From assembly GCA_014796735.1 (NCBI GenBank), contig JAAVIG010000227.1:1-5400 (forward strand): 5,400 nucleotides of DNA. The letters are read 5' to 3'. The notes beneath the pieces were generated by a model. It was not told the DNA's origin and searched no databases. It saw nothing but the letters and a program-made list of their open reading frames with translations. This document shows positions 1-5,400 of the stretch, piece by piece. Each line of letters starts with the position of its first letter. Position 1 is the stretch's first letter. The stretch is from Oscillospiraceae bacterium (GTDB lineage: Bacteria > Bacillota > Clostridia > Oscillospirales > Ruminococcaceae). A program made the translations under genes and the position numbers.

Positions 1-1059
1 TAAGCGCGTCAGCTCCGAAGCATGCTTGAATCGGTTTTCGAAAATATTCTCCACAAAAACCGTTGTTCCCGAAGCAACGGTTGTCAAAGCCATTAAAGGG
101 GGCTGTGCATCGGTGGGAAATCCGGGGTGCACGTTGGTTCTTATAGTGCCCGGCGAGATCAGGGGGCGGTGCAGATTGATAAATATATTGCTTGCTCCCT
201 TTTTCACGTCCTTTGCGCCGTAGGAATAAATACTGCACCCCATTTGCTCCAGTATAGCCGTAACCGGTCTTAGATCGCCGCAGTCAACGTCGGTAAGTAT
301 CAGCTCGCCGCCCGTCGCCCCGCAGCAGCAAAGATAAGTCGCGGCGGCTATACGGTCGGGCATTATCCTGTGCTCGCAGGGGGAAAGATATTCCACGCCC
401 TCGACAGCCACCGTGCCGTTCCCCGCGCCGCTTACCTTTCCGCCGCACTTGTTGATAAAGTTGGCCAGATCGACTATCTCGGGTTCCCTTGCCGCGTTGT
501 GTATCTCGGTAACGCCCTGTGCAAGCGCAGCCGCAAGCATAATATTCTCGGTTGCGCCCACAGAGGAAAAGGAAAGCGTGATCCTCGCGCCGTGAAGCCC
601 CTTAGGCGCGCTGCACTCCAGATACCCGTGCTTTTCCTCTATCTCCGCCCCCATTTCCCGCAGTGCTGCCAAATGAAAATCAATGGGACGCGGCCCCAGC
701 TCACAGCCTCCCGGAAATGACAGCCGACAGGTCCTGCACCTTGCCAGCACCGAGCCTAAAAAAATAATAGACGATCTCATCTCCCTCATAAGAGGGGTGG
801 GCACCTCCGTTCCGCTTATCACCGAAGCGTTGACCGTCACGGTGGTTTGTTCTCTTTTGCACTTACAGCCGAGACACTCCAAAATTCGGCAGGCAGCGTC
901 ACAGTCGGACAGCCGCGGACAGTTATGTAATACCGATTCTCCGCCGCACAGAACGGTCGCCGCCAGCAGCGGCAAAGCGCTGTTCTTTGCGCCTTGAACG
1001 CGTATTTCGCCCTCGAGCCGTTTCCCGCCGTTTATAACGATACGCTGTTGCTCCGCCAT
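1..1059 (-). CDS. murA: UDP-GlcNAc 1-carboxyvinyltransferase MurA, N-terminal part (3' end outside window)
   Basis: MurA is the cytoplasmic enzyme that transfers enolpyruvate from PEP to UDP-GlcNAc, the first committed step of peptidoglycan synthesis. The frame is open for 353 codons to the window edge with no stop; the family is about 417-430 aa, so roughly 65-75 residues are missing. The ATG at 1059 has AAAGGG 8 nt upstream. Visible landmarks, with E. coli equivalents: GAKNSALPLL (23-32; Lys22/Asn23), MRSS with Arg95 (Arg91), FPGGCELGPRPID (115-127) holding catalytic Cys119 (Cys115) and Arg124 (Arg120), SVGATENIM (166-174), NAAREPEIVD (188-197), PGFPTDAQ (312-319) with Asp317 (Asp305), and FENRF (340-344). 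The Cys at 119 predicts fosfomycin can react with the enzyme. The fragment carries 18 cysteines, seven of them within residues 38-67, far more than its neighbours. It stands where Bacillus has murB. Firmicutes often have two MurA paralogues, and I cannot tell which this is. Confidence 0.97.
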   Translation of the reverse strand, partial: MAEQQRIVINGGKRLEGEIRVQGAKNSALPLLAATVLCGGESVLHNCPRLSDCDAACRILECLGCKCKREQTTVTVNASVISGTEVPTPLMREMRSSIIFLGSVLARCRTCRLSFPGGCELGPRPIDFHLAALREMGAEIEEKHGYLECSAPKGLHGARITLSFSSVGATENIMLAAALAQGVTEIHNAAREPEIVDLANFINKCGGKVSGAGNGTVAVEGVEYLSPCEHRIMPDRIAAATYLCCCGATGGELILTDVDCGDLRPVTAILEQMGCSIYSYGAKDVKKGASNIFINLHRPLISPGTIRTNVHPGFPTDAQPPLMALTTVASGTTVFVENIFENRFKHASELTRL

Positions 1060-1067
1060 AGCAATCA

Positions 1068-1073
1068 CCCTTT
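1068..1073 (-). promoter_or_regulatory. Ribosome binding site of murA
   Basis: AAAGGG lies 8 nt before the ATG at 1059 and fixes that start. It begins right where the leader hairpin ends and may be partly paired in it. Confidence 0.8.
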
Positions 1074-1120
1074 CTAAAGCATTTTACCTTTCAGTGTATG
1101 CTTTAGAGGGGTTTTTTGTT
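1069..1120 (+). terminator. Inverted repeat with T-run: terminator-like on the plus strand, in the murG-murA gap
   Basis: A perfect 10-bp inverted repeat (1073-1082 with 1098-1107) brackets a 15-nt loop. Read on the plus strand, the stem grows to 14 pairs (1069-1082 with 1098-1111, including two U-G pairs) and is followed at once by six T, then GTT, the layout of an intrinsic terminator. No plus-strand gene ends here, so it would stop only antisense transcripts coming out of murA. On the minus strand there is no T-run after the stem, so it should not end the operon mRNA. The loop is longer than usual for a terminator. Structure is seen directly; function is inferred. Confidence 0.5.
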
Positions 1121-1129
1121 AATTTGCTT

Positions 1130-2251
1130 TCAGGGAGCCTCTAACAAATCGATTATCTCGCTTAAAATCAAGTCCGCTGCGTTGGTCTTAGCCATTTGCC
1201 TTGCCCTGACTCCCATGCTCTCCAGTCTCGCGGTATCCTTATACAGGCTCTCCACCGTTTCCGTCAGCCATTCGCCCGTCAAGTCCTTATCTTCTCTTAA
1301 TATCGCCGCCTGAGCGTCCTCTAAGGTCTTTGCGTTGTAATACTGATGATTTTCCGTTGCGTTGGGATAAGGCACCAGCACGGCGGGGCTTCCGATAGCC
1401 ATTATCTCGGTCAGGGTCATTGAGCCCGCCCTTGAAACGATCAGATCGGCGGCGCACATGCAGGTATACATATTGTCGATATATTCCTTAAGAATGAGCC
1501 TGTCCGAGTCTTTATCCACCTTATTTTCCTCCAGCAGCCCGCCGAAGGTGTCCTTGCCGTTGCCGCCGTAGGAGTGAATATGATTTATGCCGCCCTTTTC
1601 CTGTTCCCACGCCATAAGCTTCGCAGCGGCGGCGTTTATCCTGTTTGCCCCGAGACTTCCTCCCAGAGATAATATCGTAAATCCCTCGGGAAGCCCCAAT
1701 CTTTTCCGCGCGGCGGTCTTTTCCTCGATAGGGATATTGTTTCTCAGGGGATTTCCCGTTATAATGCACCTTTCGTGATGCTTCAGGTGCTTTAGCGTAT
1801 CCTCCGAAAAAACAAATACCTTATCCGCGGTTTTGGAAAGCAGCTTTGTGGTGATACCGGGAAAGGAGTTGCTTTCGTGAGTGACCGTCTTTATCCCCAT
1901 TCTCGCCGCCTCACGCAGCACCGCGGCGCACACATAGCCGCCCGTTCCCACACAAATATCCGGCTTAAAGTCCTCGATAAGCTTTTTTACCTGCGGGAAC
2001 GCCGCCGCGTAATAATAAAGCGCCTGAGCGTTTCTCTTTATATTGGTAAAAGAAAGATGTCTTTGAATACCCGCCATTTTTATCCCGTGAAACTCATACC
2101 CCGCCTTTTTGACGAGCTTTGCCTCCATACCGCTTGGAGTTCCCACAAAAAGCACCTTGCTTTCGGGGAATACGTTCACTATCTTATCCGCAATGGCAAG
2201 GGCGGGATTTATATGTCCCGCGGTTCCCCCTGCCGCAATCAAAACACGCAT
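1130..2251 (-). CDS. murG: UDP-GlcNAc:lipid I GlcNAc transferase MurG
   Basis: MurG is the GT-B glycosyltransferase, peripheral to the inner membrane face, that adds GlcNAc to lipid I to give lipid II. I start it at the ATG at 2251 (373 aa): AAAAGGAG lies 8 nt upstream, whereas the in-frame TTG at 2257 would sit only 2 nt from it, and the family normally begins right before the first glycine loop. Motifs in order: GGTAGHINPA (8-17) with His13 matching E. coli His19, GTGGYVCAAV (102-111), THESNSFPG (124-132), ITGNPLR (164-170), LGGSLGANRIN (196-206), then SRAGSMTLTEI (273-283) with Glu282 matching E. coli Glu269, and NHQYYNA (301-307) for the UDP-GlcNAc site. The first glycine loop has Ala where many homologues have Gly (GGTGGH). 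The gene follows ftsW by 20 nt, which suggests coupled translation; the stop is TGA and murA starts 70 nt later. Confidence 0.97.
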   Translation of the reverse strand: MRVLIAAGGTAGHINPALAIADKIVNVFPESKVLFVGTPSGMEAKLVKKAGYEFHGIKMAGIQRHLSFTNIKRNAQALYYYAAAFPQVKKLIEDFKPDICVGTGGYVCAAVLREAARMGIKTVTHESNSFPGITTKLLSKTADKVFVFSEDTLKHLKHHERCIITGNPLRNNIPIEEKTAARKRLGLPEGFTILSLGGSLGANRINAAAAKLMAWEQEKGGINHIHSYGGNGKDTFGGLLEENKVDKDSDRLILKEYIDNMYTCMCAADLIVSRAGSMTLTEIMAIGSPAVLVPYPNATENHQYYNAKTLEDAQAAILREDKDLTGEWLTETVESLYKDTARLESMGVRARQMAKTNAADLILSEIIDLLEAP

Positions 2252-2259
2252 ATTCAAAG

Positions 2260-2267
2260 CTCCTTTT
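2260..2267 (-). promoter_or_regulatory. Ribosome binding site of murG, deciding the ATG start
   Basis: AAAAGGAG sits 8 nt before the ATG at 2251 but only 2 nt before the in-frame TTG at 2257, so it supports the ATG. It overlaps the short ftsW-murG gap, and shares the 11-mer AAAGGAGCTTT with the ftsW leader. Confidence 0.88.
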
Positions 2268-2271
2268 ATAT

Positions 2272-3618
2272 TTACTTTAACGCCGCCTTACGTGAAACGT
2301 TCAGCAGTATTCCCATTTCGCCCAACTGCATTACAAGGGCGGTGCCGCCGTAGCTGAAAAACGGGAGCGCAATACCCGTATTCGGCACCGCGTTGGTTAC
2401 AACGGCAATGTTCAGCAGTGCCTGCAGTCCCATTTGAAAGGTTATTCCGAAGGCAAGCATCATTCCAAATTTATCTCGCGCTTTGGTACAGATGTAAAAC
2501 CCTCTCCAGATCATTATCACAAACAGAAGTATTACAAGAGCGGCGCCCACAAAGCCCAGCTCCTCGCAAATTATCGGGAAAATAAAGTCGTTCTGTGACT
2601 CGGGCAGATAAGAGTATTTCTGTCTCGAATTGCCGAAGCCCAGTCCGAACAAGCCGCCGCTTCCTATGGTCACCAAGGATTGATAGGTCTGGAAGGTATC
2701 GCCCTGTATCTCCGCCTCGGGATCCATAAAGCTAAGGAAACGCGCGTCAAAATAGTCGTAGCCTATCGCCTTAAGCGCCATTACGCCCAGTATTACCAAC
2801 GGTATGCCGATGATGATCGTTATCATCAGGTGCTTGTTGTTCAATCCGCCCACAAACATCATGGAAAAGCCTATGGCGAAAACTATGATAGTGGCGGAAA
2901 GGTGAGGCTGCACCATAAGCGTGGCACAGGACACGCCGAGAACCGTCATAAACGGAATGTAGCCCTTTTTAAAGTCCGAAAGATGTTTGTACTTCGTTTC
3001 GATCATGTACGCAAACACCACTATAACCGCAAACTTAAGTATTTCAGAGGGCTGAAAGGTAATTTCTCCTATTCTGAGCCATCTTTCCGCGCCGTTTCCG
3101 GTAGTTCCTATTATCTTTACCGCCGCCATAAGCGCGAGAGAAACGCCGCTTAAAGCTATTACCGTAAATTTTTTCGCAAAAATGTGATAGTCAATGTTGG
3201 CGGCGGCAAACATTGCTATTAACCCTATCACCGCGAAAAGCGCCTGTTTTTTCAAATAGAAAAGGCTGTCGCCTTCCTCGGCGTACGCTACCGCGTAGCT
3301 TGCCGAAAACATCATAATAAGCCCGAAGGCAAGCAGTATAAGCACGATGGTAAACAAAGGATAGTCAAAGCCGCTTCTTACCCAGACAGTTTTTTTCAGC
3401 TTATCCTTGGCTCTTGCCGCAGCATTCCGCACGGGAGTGTCGACCGCCGCCTCGCCGTTTACCGCGCTTCTCACCTCGCGGTATTTGTTCCTTTTATCCC
3501 CGCTTGCGGATTTTATATTGCCCGATGAAGGCTTTCTCTTTCTCTCGGTCATTTTTATATTGCCCGCGGCGGTTCTTCTTTTACCGCCGTTTGCGGCGTT
3601 TAATGTTCTTTCAGCCAC
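2272..3618 (-). CDS. ftsW: SEDS-family septal peptidoglycan glycosyltransferase FtsW (SpoVE-like)
   Basis: FtsW is a membrane glycosyltransferase that polymerises lipid II with a class B penicillin-binding protein at the division septum. The 448-aa product has a SEDS core from about residue 85 with some ten membrane segments. Conserved blocks include ERWL (178-181), FQPSEILKF (188-196), FGNSRQKYSYLPESQNDFIF (328-347) and LPFFSYGGTAL (418-428). Asp344 in the NDFIF block aligns with the catalytic aspartate of E. coli FtsW (Asp297). The start is GTG with AAAGGAG 7 nt upstream; Met23 has no comparable ribosome binding site, so the long N-terminus is probably real. That tail (1-84) is strongly basic, about 22 Lys/Arg to 7 acidic residues, and holds two GNIK repeats. 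Bacillus SpoVE is about 366 aa without such a tail. Position between mraY and murG fits either FtsW or the sporulation paralogue SpoVE; sequence alone does not separate them, so the role could be vegetative, sporulation or both. Confidence 0.95.
   Translation of the reverse strand: MAERTLNAANGGKRRTAAGNIKMTERKRKPSSGNIKSASGDKRNKYREVRSAVNGEAAVDTPVRNAAARAKDKLKKTVWVRSGFDYPLFTIVLILLAFGLIMMFSASYAVAYAEEGDSLFYLKKQALFAVIGLIAMFAAANIDYHIFAKKFTVIALSGVSLALMAAVKIIGTTGNGAERWLRIGEITFQPSEILKFAVIVVFAYMIETKYKHLSDFKKGYIPFMTVLGVSCATLMVQPHLSATIIVFAIGFSMMFVGGLNNKHLMITIIIGIPLVILGVMALKAIGYDYFDARFLSFMDPEAEIQGDTFQTYQSLVTIGSGGLFGLGFGNSRQKYSYLPESQNDFIFPIICEELGFVGAALVILLFVIMIWRGFYICTKARDKFGMMLAFGITFQMGLQALLNIAVVTNAVPNTGIALPFFSYGGTALVMQLGEMGILLNVSRKAALK
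3511..3566 (-). repeat. In-frame 14-bp direct repeat in the ftsW N-terminal tail
   Basis: The 14-mer TTTTATATTGCCCG (plus-strand reading) occurs at 3511-3524 and 3553-3566, perfectly and 42 bp apart, which is 14 codons. It encodes GNIK at residues 19-22 and again at 33-36 of FtsW, each preceded by small residues. The exact match at DNA level suggests a fairly recent tandem duplication. Confidence 0.75.
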
Positions 3619-3625
3619 TTAAAAG

Positions 3626-3632
3626 CTCCTTT
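3626..3632 (-). promoter_or_regulatory. Ribosome binding site of ftsW, supporting the GTG start
   Basis: AAAGGAG lies 7 nt before the GTG at 3618. This strong site supports the rare start codon and with it the long N-terminal tail of FtsW. Confidence 0.87.
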
Positions 3633-3641
3633 CCTATACCG

Positions 3642-3661
3642 ATCCCATTTTAAAAAGGGAT
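3642..3661 (-). other. Short hairpin in the mraY-ftsW gap
   Basis: ATCCC and GGGAT arms (3657-3661 and 3642-3646) enclose a 10-nt A/T-rich stretch that can pair further with a one-base bulge. It ends 9 nt before the ftsW AAAGGAG. The stem is short and may be chance; no U-tract follows in the direction of transcription. Confidence 0.3.
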
Positions 3662-3670
3662 TAGTATTAG

Positions 3671-4684
3671 TTACTGTCCCAAGGAGATCGCTATTGCCGC
3701 AGCCCCCGCAAGCACTGCCAAAAGGGAAAAAACAGCGTCTATCTTAATTTCCTTCCAGCCTCTCAGCTCAAAGCTGTGGTGAATGGGAGTCATCTTAAAA
3801 AGTCTTTTCCCGTGAGTAATTTTAAAATAAGTCGTCTGTATAAGCACCGTCAGCGCTTCCCAGATATAGACCGCCGCCGCGATTATCATTGCAGCCTCAC
3901 AGCCCGAGCCTATCCCCACAGCGGCAACAAGTCCGCCTAAAAACATTGAACCCGTATCTCCCATAAACACCTTTGCGGGAGGGAAATTCCAGAAAAGAAA
4001 GCCCAGACAGCCACCCGCCGCCGCAACCGTTACCACCGTCATGCCGTAAAGCCTTATATTGGCGGTGATCACCGCAAACGCCAAAAAGTAAATAAAGGAA
4101 ACGCTGCCGCAAAGCCCGTCTATGCCGTCGGTAAGGTTCACCGCGTTTACGAGATACAGTATTACAAGTCCCATTAAAATGTAATAGAAAAACGACAGAT
4201 CGAGCGCACCCAAAAAGGGTATGCGTATGACTGTGGAGGTATCGCCGCCTAAAACTCTCGAGGTAAAATAAGCGGCAATTATCAGCGTCTGCATTACTAT
4301 CTTCTGCATCACCGACAGACCCTCGTTGCGCTTTTTCTTTACCTTTATAAAATCATCGAGAAATCCCACAAAGCCGAAGCAAAGCCCCATTATTACCGCG
4401 GAAACGCCCTTTAACGCCGTCCCCGCTCCCATAACGTCAAAGCTTATATAATTGTTTTTCCAAAGGAGTATATAGCCCAGCACCGCCGCGGCCGTTATCC
4501 CGATAAAAAACATCAGCCCGCCCATTGTAGGGGTTCCCTGCTTTTTTTCCTTATGCCACTTCGGCCCTATATCCAAAATGGTCTGACCGTATTTTAATCT
4601 GCGCATAACGGGTATCACCCAGTAGCCCATACAAGCGGTAACAGCCGCCGCGGCGACCGCTACGGTTACAATTATCCAAATCAT
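3671..4684 (-). CDS. mraY: Phospho-MurNAc-pentapeptide transferase MraY
   Basis: MraY is the membrane enzyme that transfers phospho-MurNAc-pentapeptide from UDP to undecaprenyl phosphate, making lipid I. The protein is 337 aa, normal for the family (324 in Bacillus subtilis, 360 in E. coli), with about ten hydrophobic segments. Family blocks appear in order: KWHKEKKQGTPTMGG (42-56), FLDDFIK (108-114) with the two metal/catalytic aspartates Asp110 and Asp111, NLTDGIDGL (183-191), FMGDTGS (240-246) with the third key aspartate Asp243, and PIHHSFEL (300-307). The last block usually reads HHH; here the third position is Ser304. The ATG start places the N-terminal membrane helix at residues 2-26 and is preceded by AGGTG at 5 nt spacing. 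ftsW starts 52 nt downstream without murD between. No truncation or frameshift is visible. Confidence 0.98.
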   Translation of the reverse strand: MIWIIVTVAVAAAAVTACMGYWVIPVMRRLKYGQTILDIGPKWHKEKKQGTPTMGGLMFFIGITAAAVLGYILLWKNNYISFDVMGAGTALKGVSAVIMGLCFGFVGFLDDFIKVKKKRNEGLSVMQKIVMQTLIIAAYFTSRVLGGDTSTVIRIPFLGALDLSFFYYILMGLVILYLVNAVNLTDGIDGLCGSVSFIYFLAFAVITANIRLYGMTVVTVAAAGGCLGFLFWNFPPAKVFMGDTGSMFLGGLVAAVGIGSGCEAAMIIAAAVYIWEALTVLIQTTYFKITHGKRLFKMTPIHHSFELRGWKEIKIDAVFSLLAVLAGAAAIAISLGQ

Positions 4685-4689
4685 TCTTA

Positions 4690-4694
4690 CACCT
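4690..4694 (-). promoter_or_regulatory. Ribosome binding site of mraY
   Basis: AGGTG lies 5 nt before the ATG at 4684. A second purine-rich block, AAAGGA at 4697-4702, is 12 nt away and is the less likely site; it is part of the candidate stem in this gap. Confidence 0.65.
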
Positions 4695-4697
4695 GAT

Positions 4698-4747
4698 CCT
4701 TTCCGATAATGGAGCCTCCGTTACCCGCCGCCCGCGGGTCGGAAAAA
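4698..4747 (-). other. Candidate branched RNA stem in the murE-mraY gap
   Basis: In the minus-strand RNA, UUUUUCCGA (from 4747-4739) can pair with UCGGAAAGG (from 4706-4698): nine pairs, the outer two being U-G. Inside it, CCCGC (4738-4734) pairs with GCGGG (4728-4724) around a 5-nt loop. No T-run follows, so it is not a terminator. It ends 3 nt before the AGGTG of mraY and covers the second AAAGGA block. It might protect an mRNA end or tune mraY translation; neither is shown. Confidence 0.4.
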
Positions 4748-4773
4748 CAAAACGGCTCTTTTGAAAGAAATTC

Positions 4774-5400
4774 TTAAGCTTTATCTTTTAAAATATCCTT
4801 TACTATTTCATGCTCGTCAAAATGCTGATACTCGTTTCCGTAGATCTGGTGCGTTTCGTGACCCTTGCCGCAAAGCACGATAATATCCTTTGGTCTTGCC
4901 TGCTTCAAGGCGTATTCAATGGCTTCATACCTGTTTTCTATAACGGTATATATCACCATTGTCTTGTCAAGACCCTTTTCAACCTGTTTAATTATTTTCA
5001 TTGGATCCTCAAAACGAGGATTATCGCTGGTAACTATGGCGAAATCTGAATTTTTCCCTACTGTAAGACCCATATCGGGACGTTTATCCGCGTCCCTCTC
5101 GCCCGCCGCGCCGAACACGCAGACCACCCTGCCCTCGGCAAAGGCTTTTACGGAGGACAGTATTTTTTCCAAAGCGTCGGCGGTATGCGCGTAATCGCAA
5201 ATGACCGTAAAATCGCCGTTATAAATGACCTCGCACCGTCCATTGACTCCCTTAAAGCTTTCAAGCGCCTTAACGCAGTCCGCCGTTTCAATGCCGATCT
5301 CGCGGCAGGCACCGATAGCCGCCGCCGAATTGGCTACGTTGAATTCTCCCGGCATGCCGAACTTGACCGGAAAGGACTTTCCGCCCCCTGCGCTGCTGAA
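4774..5400 (-). CDS. murE: UDP-MurNAc-L-Ala-D-Glu:meso-DAP ligase MurE, C-terminal part (5' end outside window)
   Basis: MurE is the cytoplasmic ATP-dependent ligase that adds the third stem-peptide residue to UDP-MurNAc-L-Ala-D-Glu. Only the last 208 codons are present (family length is about 480-500), covering the end of the central ATPase domain and the whole C-terminal domain; reading is open to the window edge, and a Met at 5355 is internal, not the start. Numbering from the edge, I see DYAHT (69-73), GERD with Arg102 and KRP just after it, DNPR (126-129) and GKGHE (178-182). By alignment to E. coli MurE, Arg102, Asn127, Arg129, Gly178 and Glu182 match the five residues contacting meso-DAP (Arg389, Asn414, Arg416, Gly464, Glu468), so the substrate is very probably meso-DAP and not lysine. 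The carbamylated-lysine and P-loop region is outside the window. The stop is TAA, and mraY follows after 89 nt with no murF between. Identity is near certain. Confidence 0.96.
   Translation of the reverse strand, partial: FSSAGGGKSFPVKFGMPGEFNVANSAAAIGACREIGIETADCVKALESFKGVNGRCEVIYNGDFTVICDYAHTADALEKILSSVKAFAEGRVVCVFGAAGERDADKRPDMGLTVGKNSDFAIVTSDNPRFEDPMKIIKQVEKGLDKTMVIYTVIENRYEAIEYALKQARPKDIIVLCGKGHETHQIYGNEYQHFDEHEIVKDILKDKA

Larger units (their letters stand above)
1060..1129 (-). promoter_or_regulatory. murA leader: hairpin that can pair with the ribosome binding site
   Basis: In the murA mRNA the same 10-bp stem is flanked by CCCC on its 5' side (complement of 1108-1111) and by AAGGGUG on its 3' side. 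Past a small internal loop, ACCC (from 1112-1109) can pair with GGGU (from 1070-1067), which covers most of the ribosome binding site (1068-1073) ahead of the ATG at 1059. This could hold murA translation low unless ribosomes finishing murG, or another signal, open it. I recognise no known riboswitch or protein-binding element. This is inference from base pairing only. Confidence 0.4.

Noticed and set aside
370..997. Plus-strand open frames of 60-116 codons opposite murA.
   Set aside because: They lie fully antisense to a gene with all MurA motifs, have no good ribosome site or family likeness, and are shadows of its codon pattern.
1074..1091. A two-codon mini-ORF (ATG CTT TAG) with AAAGG ahead of it in the murA leader, minus strand.
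   Set aside because: The spacing is only 4 nt, the ATG lies inside the hairpin stem and is explained by the inverted repeat; nothing else suggests translation.
1877..2357. Plus-strand open frames of 158 and 82 codons opposite murG and the end of ftsW.
   Set aside because: Antisense to two confidently identified genes, overlapping each other in different frames, with no recognisable motif.
2680..3153. Plus-strand open frame of 157 codons opposite ftsW.
   Set aside because: The product is rich in His, Tyr, Arg and Lys, as expected from reading antisense to membrane-helix codons; no ribosome site or domain.
3671..3673. Possible start-stop overlap coupling mraY to ftsW.
   Set aside because: The mraY stop and the ftsW GTG are separated by 52 nt with a dedicated strong ribosome site.
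4685..4773. Minus-strand terminator or murF remnant in the murE-mraY gap.
   Set aside because: The stem is not followed by a T-run, and I could not find any MurF-like residues in the three minus-strand frames of these 89 bases.
4810..5194. Plus-strand open frames of 79 and 109 codons opposite murE.
   Set aside because: Antisense shadows of murE; the hydrophobic stretches come from the complement of its charged codons.

Overview
The window is a block of a peptidoglycan-synthesis and cell-division (dcw-type) gene cluster. All five genes lie on the minus strand, so transcription runs from high to low coordinates: murE (5' part cut off by the window edge), mraY, ftsW, murG, murA (3' part cut off). 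About 95% of the window is coding and the gaps are 89, 52, 20 and 70 nt. I saw no minus-strand terminator or internal promoter, so one polycistronic mRNA is the simplest reading. There are no tRNA or rRNA genes, CRISPR repeats, insertion sequences or transfer signatures, and no gene-free stretch over 300 bases.

The organism is most likely a Gram-positive member of Clostridia, perhaps an Oscillospirales/Ruminococcus-like bacterium. This rests on the gene order (mraY-ftsW-murG followed by murA, where Bacillus has murB), strong AAAGGAG-type ribosome binding sites, the MurG N-terminus (GGTAGHINPA), and MurE residues for meso-diaminopimelate. The taxonomic call is inference; chemistry and gene identities are well supported by motifs.

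The genes cover most of the lipid II pathway. MurA commits UDP-GlcNAc to the pathway with PEP. MurE adds meso-DAP to UDP-MurNAc-dipeptide. MraY moves the phospho-MurNAc-pentapeptide to undecaprenyl phosphate at the membrane (lipid I). MurG adds GlcNAc (lipid II). FtsW polymerises lipid II into glycan at the division septum. MurF and MurD, often found between murE and ftsW in this cluster, are not here and must be encoded elsewhere.

Region by region: 4774-5400 murE C-terminal part; 4685-4773 gap able to fold into a branched stem near the mraY ribosome binding site; 3671-4684 mraY; 3619-3670 gap with a short hairpin; 2272-3618 ftsW, GTG start and an unusual basic N-terminal tail; 1130-2251 murG, ATG start chosen over an upstream TTG; 1060-1129 gap with a strong inverted repeat that reads as a terminator on the plus strand and as a ribosome-site-hiding hairpin in the murA mRNA; 1-1059 murA, Cys119 catalytic residue present and cysteine-rich overall.

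I do not see a new biological system. The most interesting items are the two-faced inverted repeat before murA and the repeat-bearing basic tail of FtsW.
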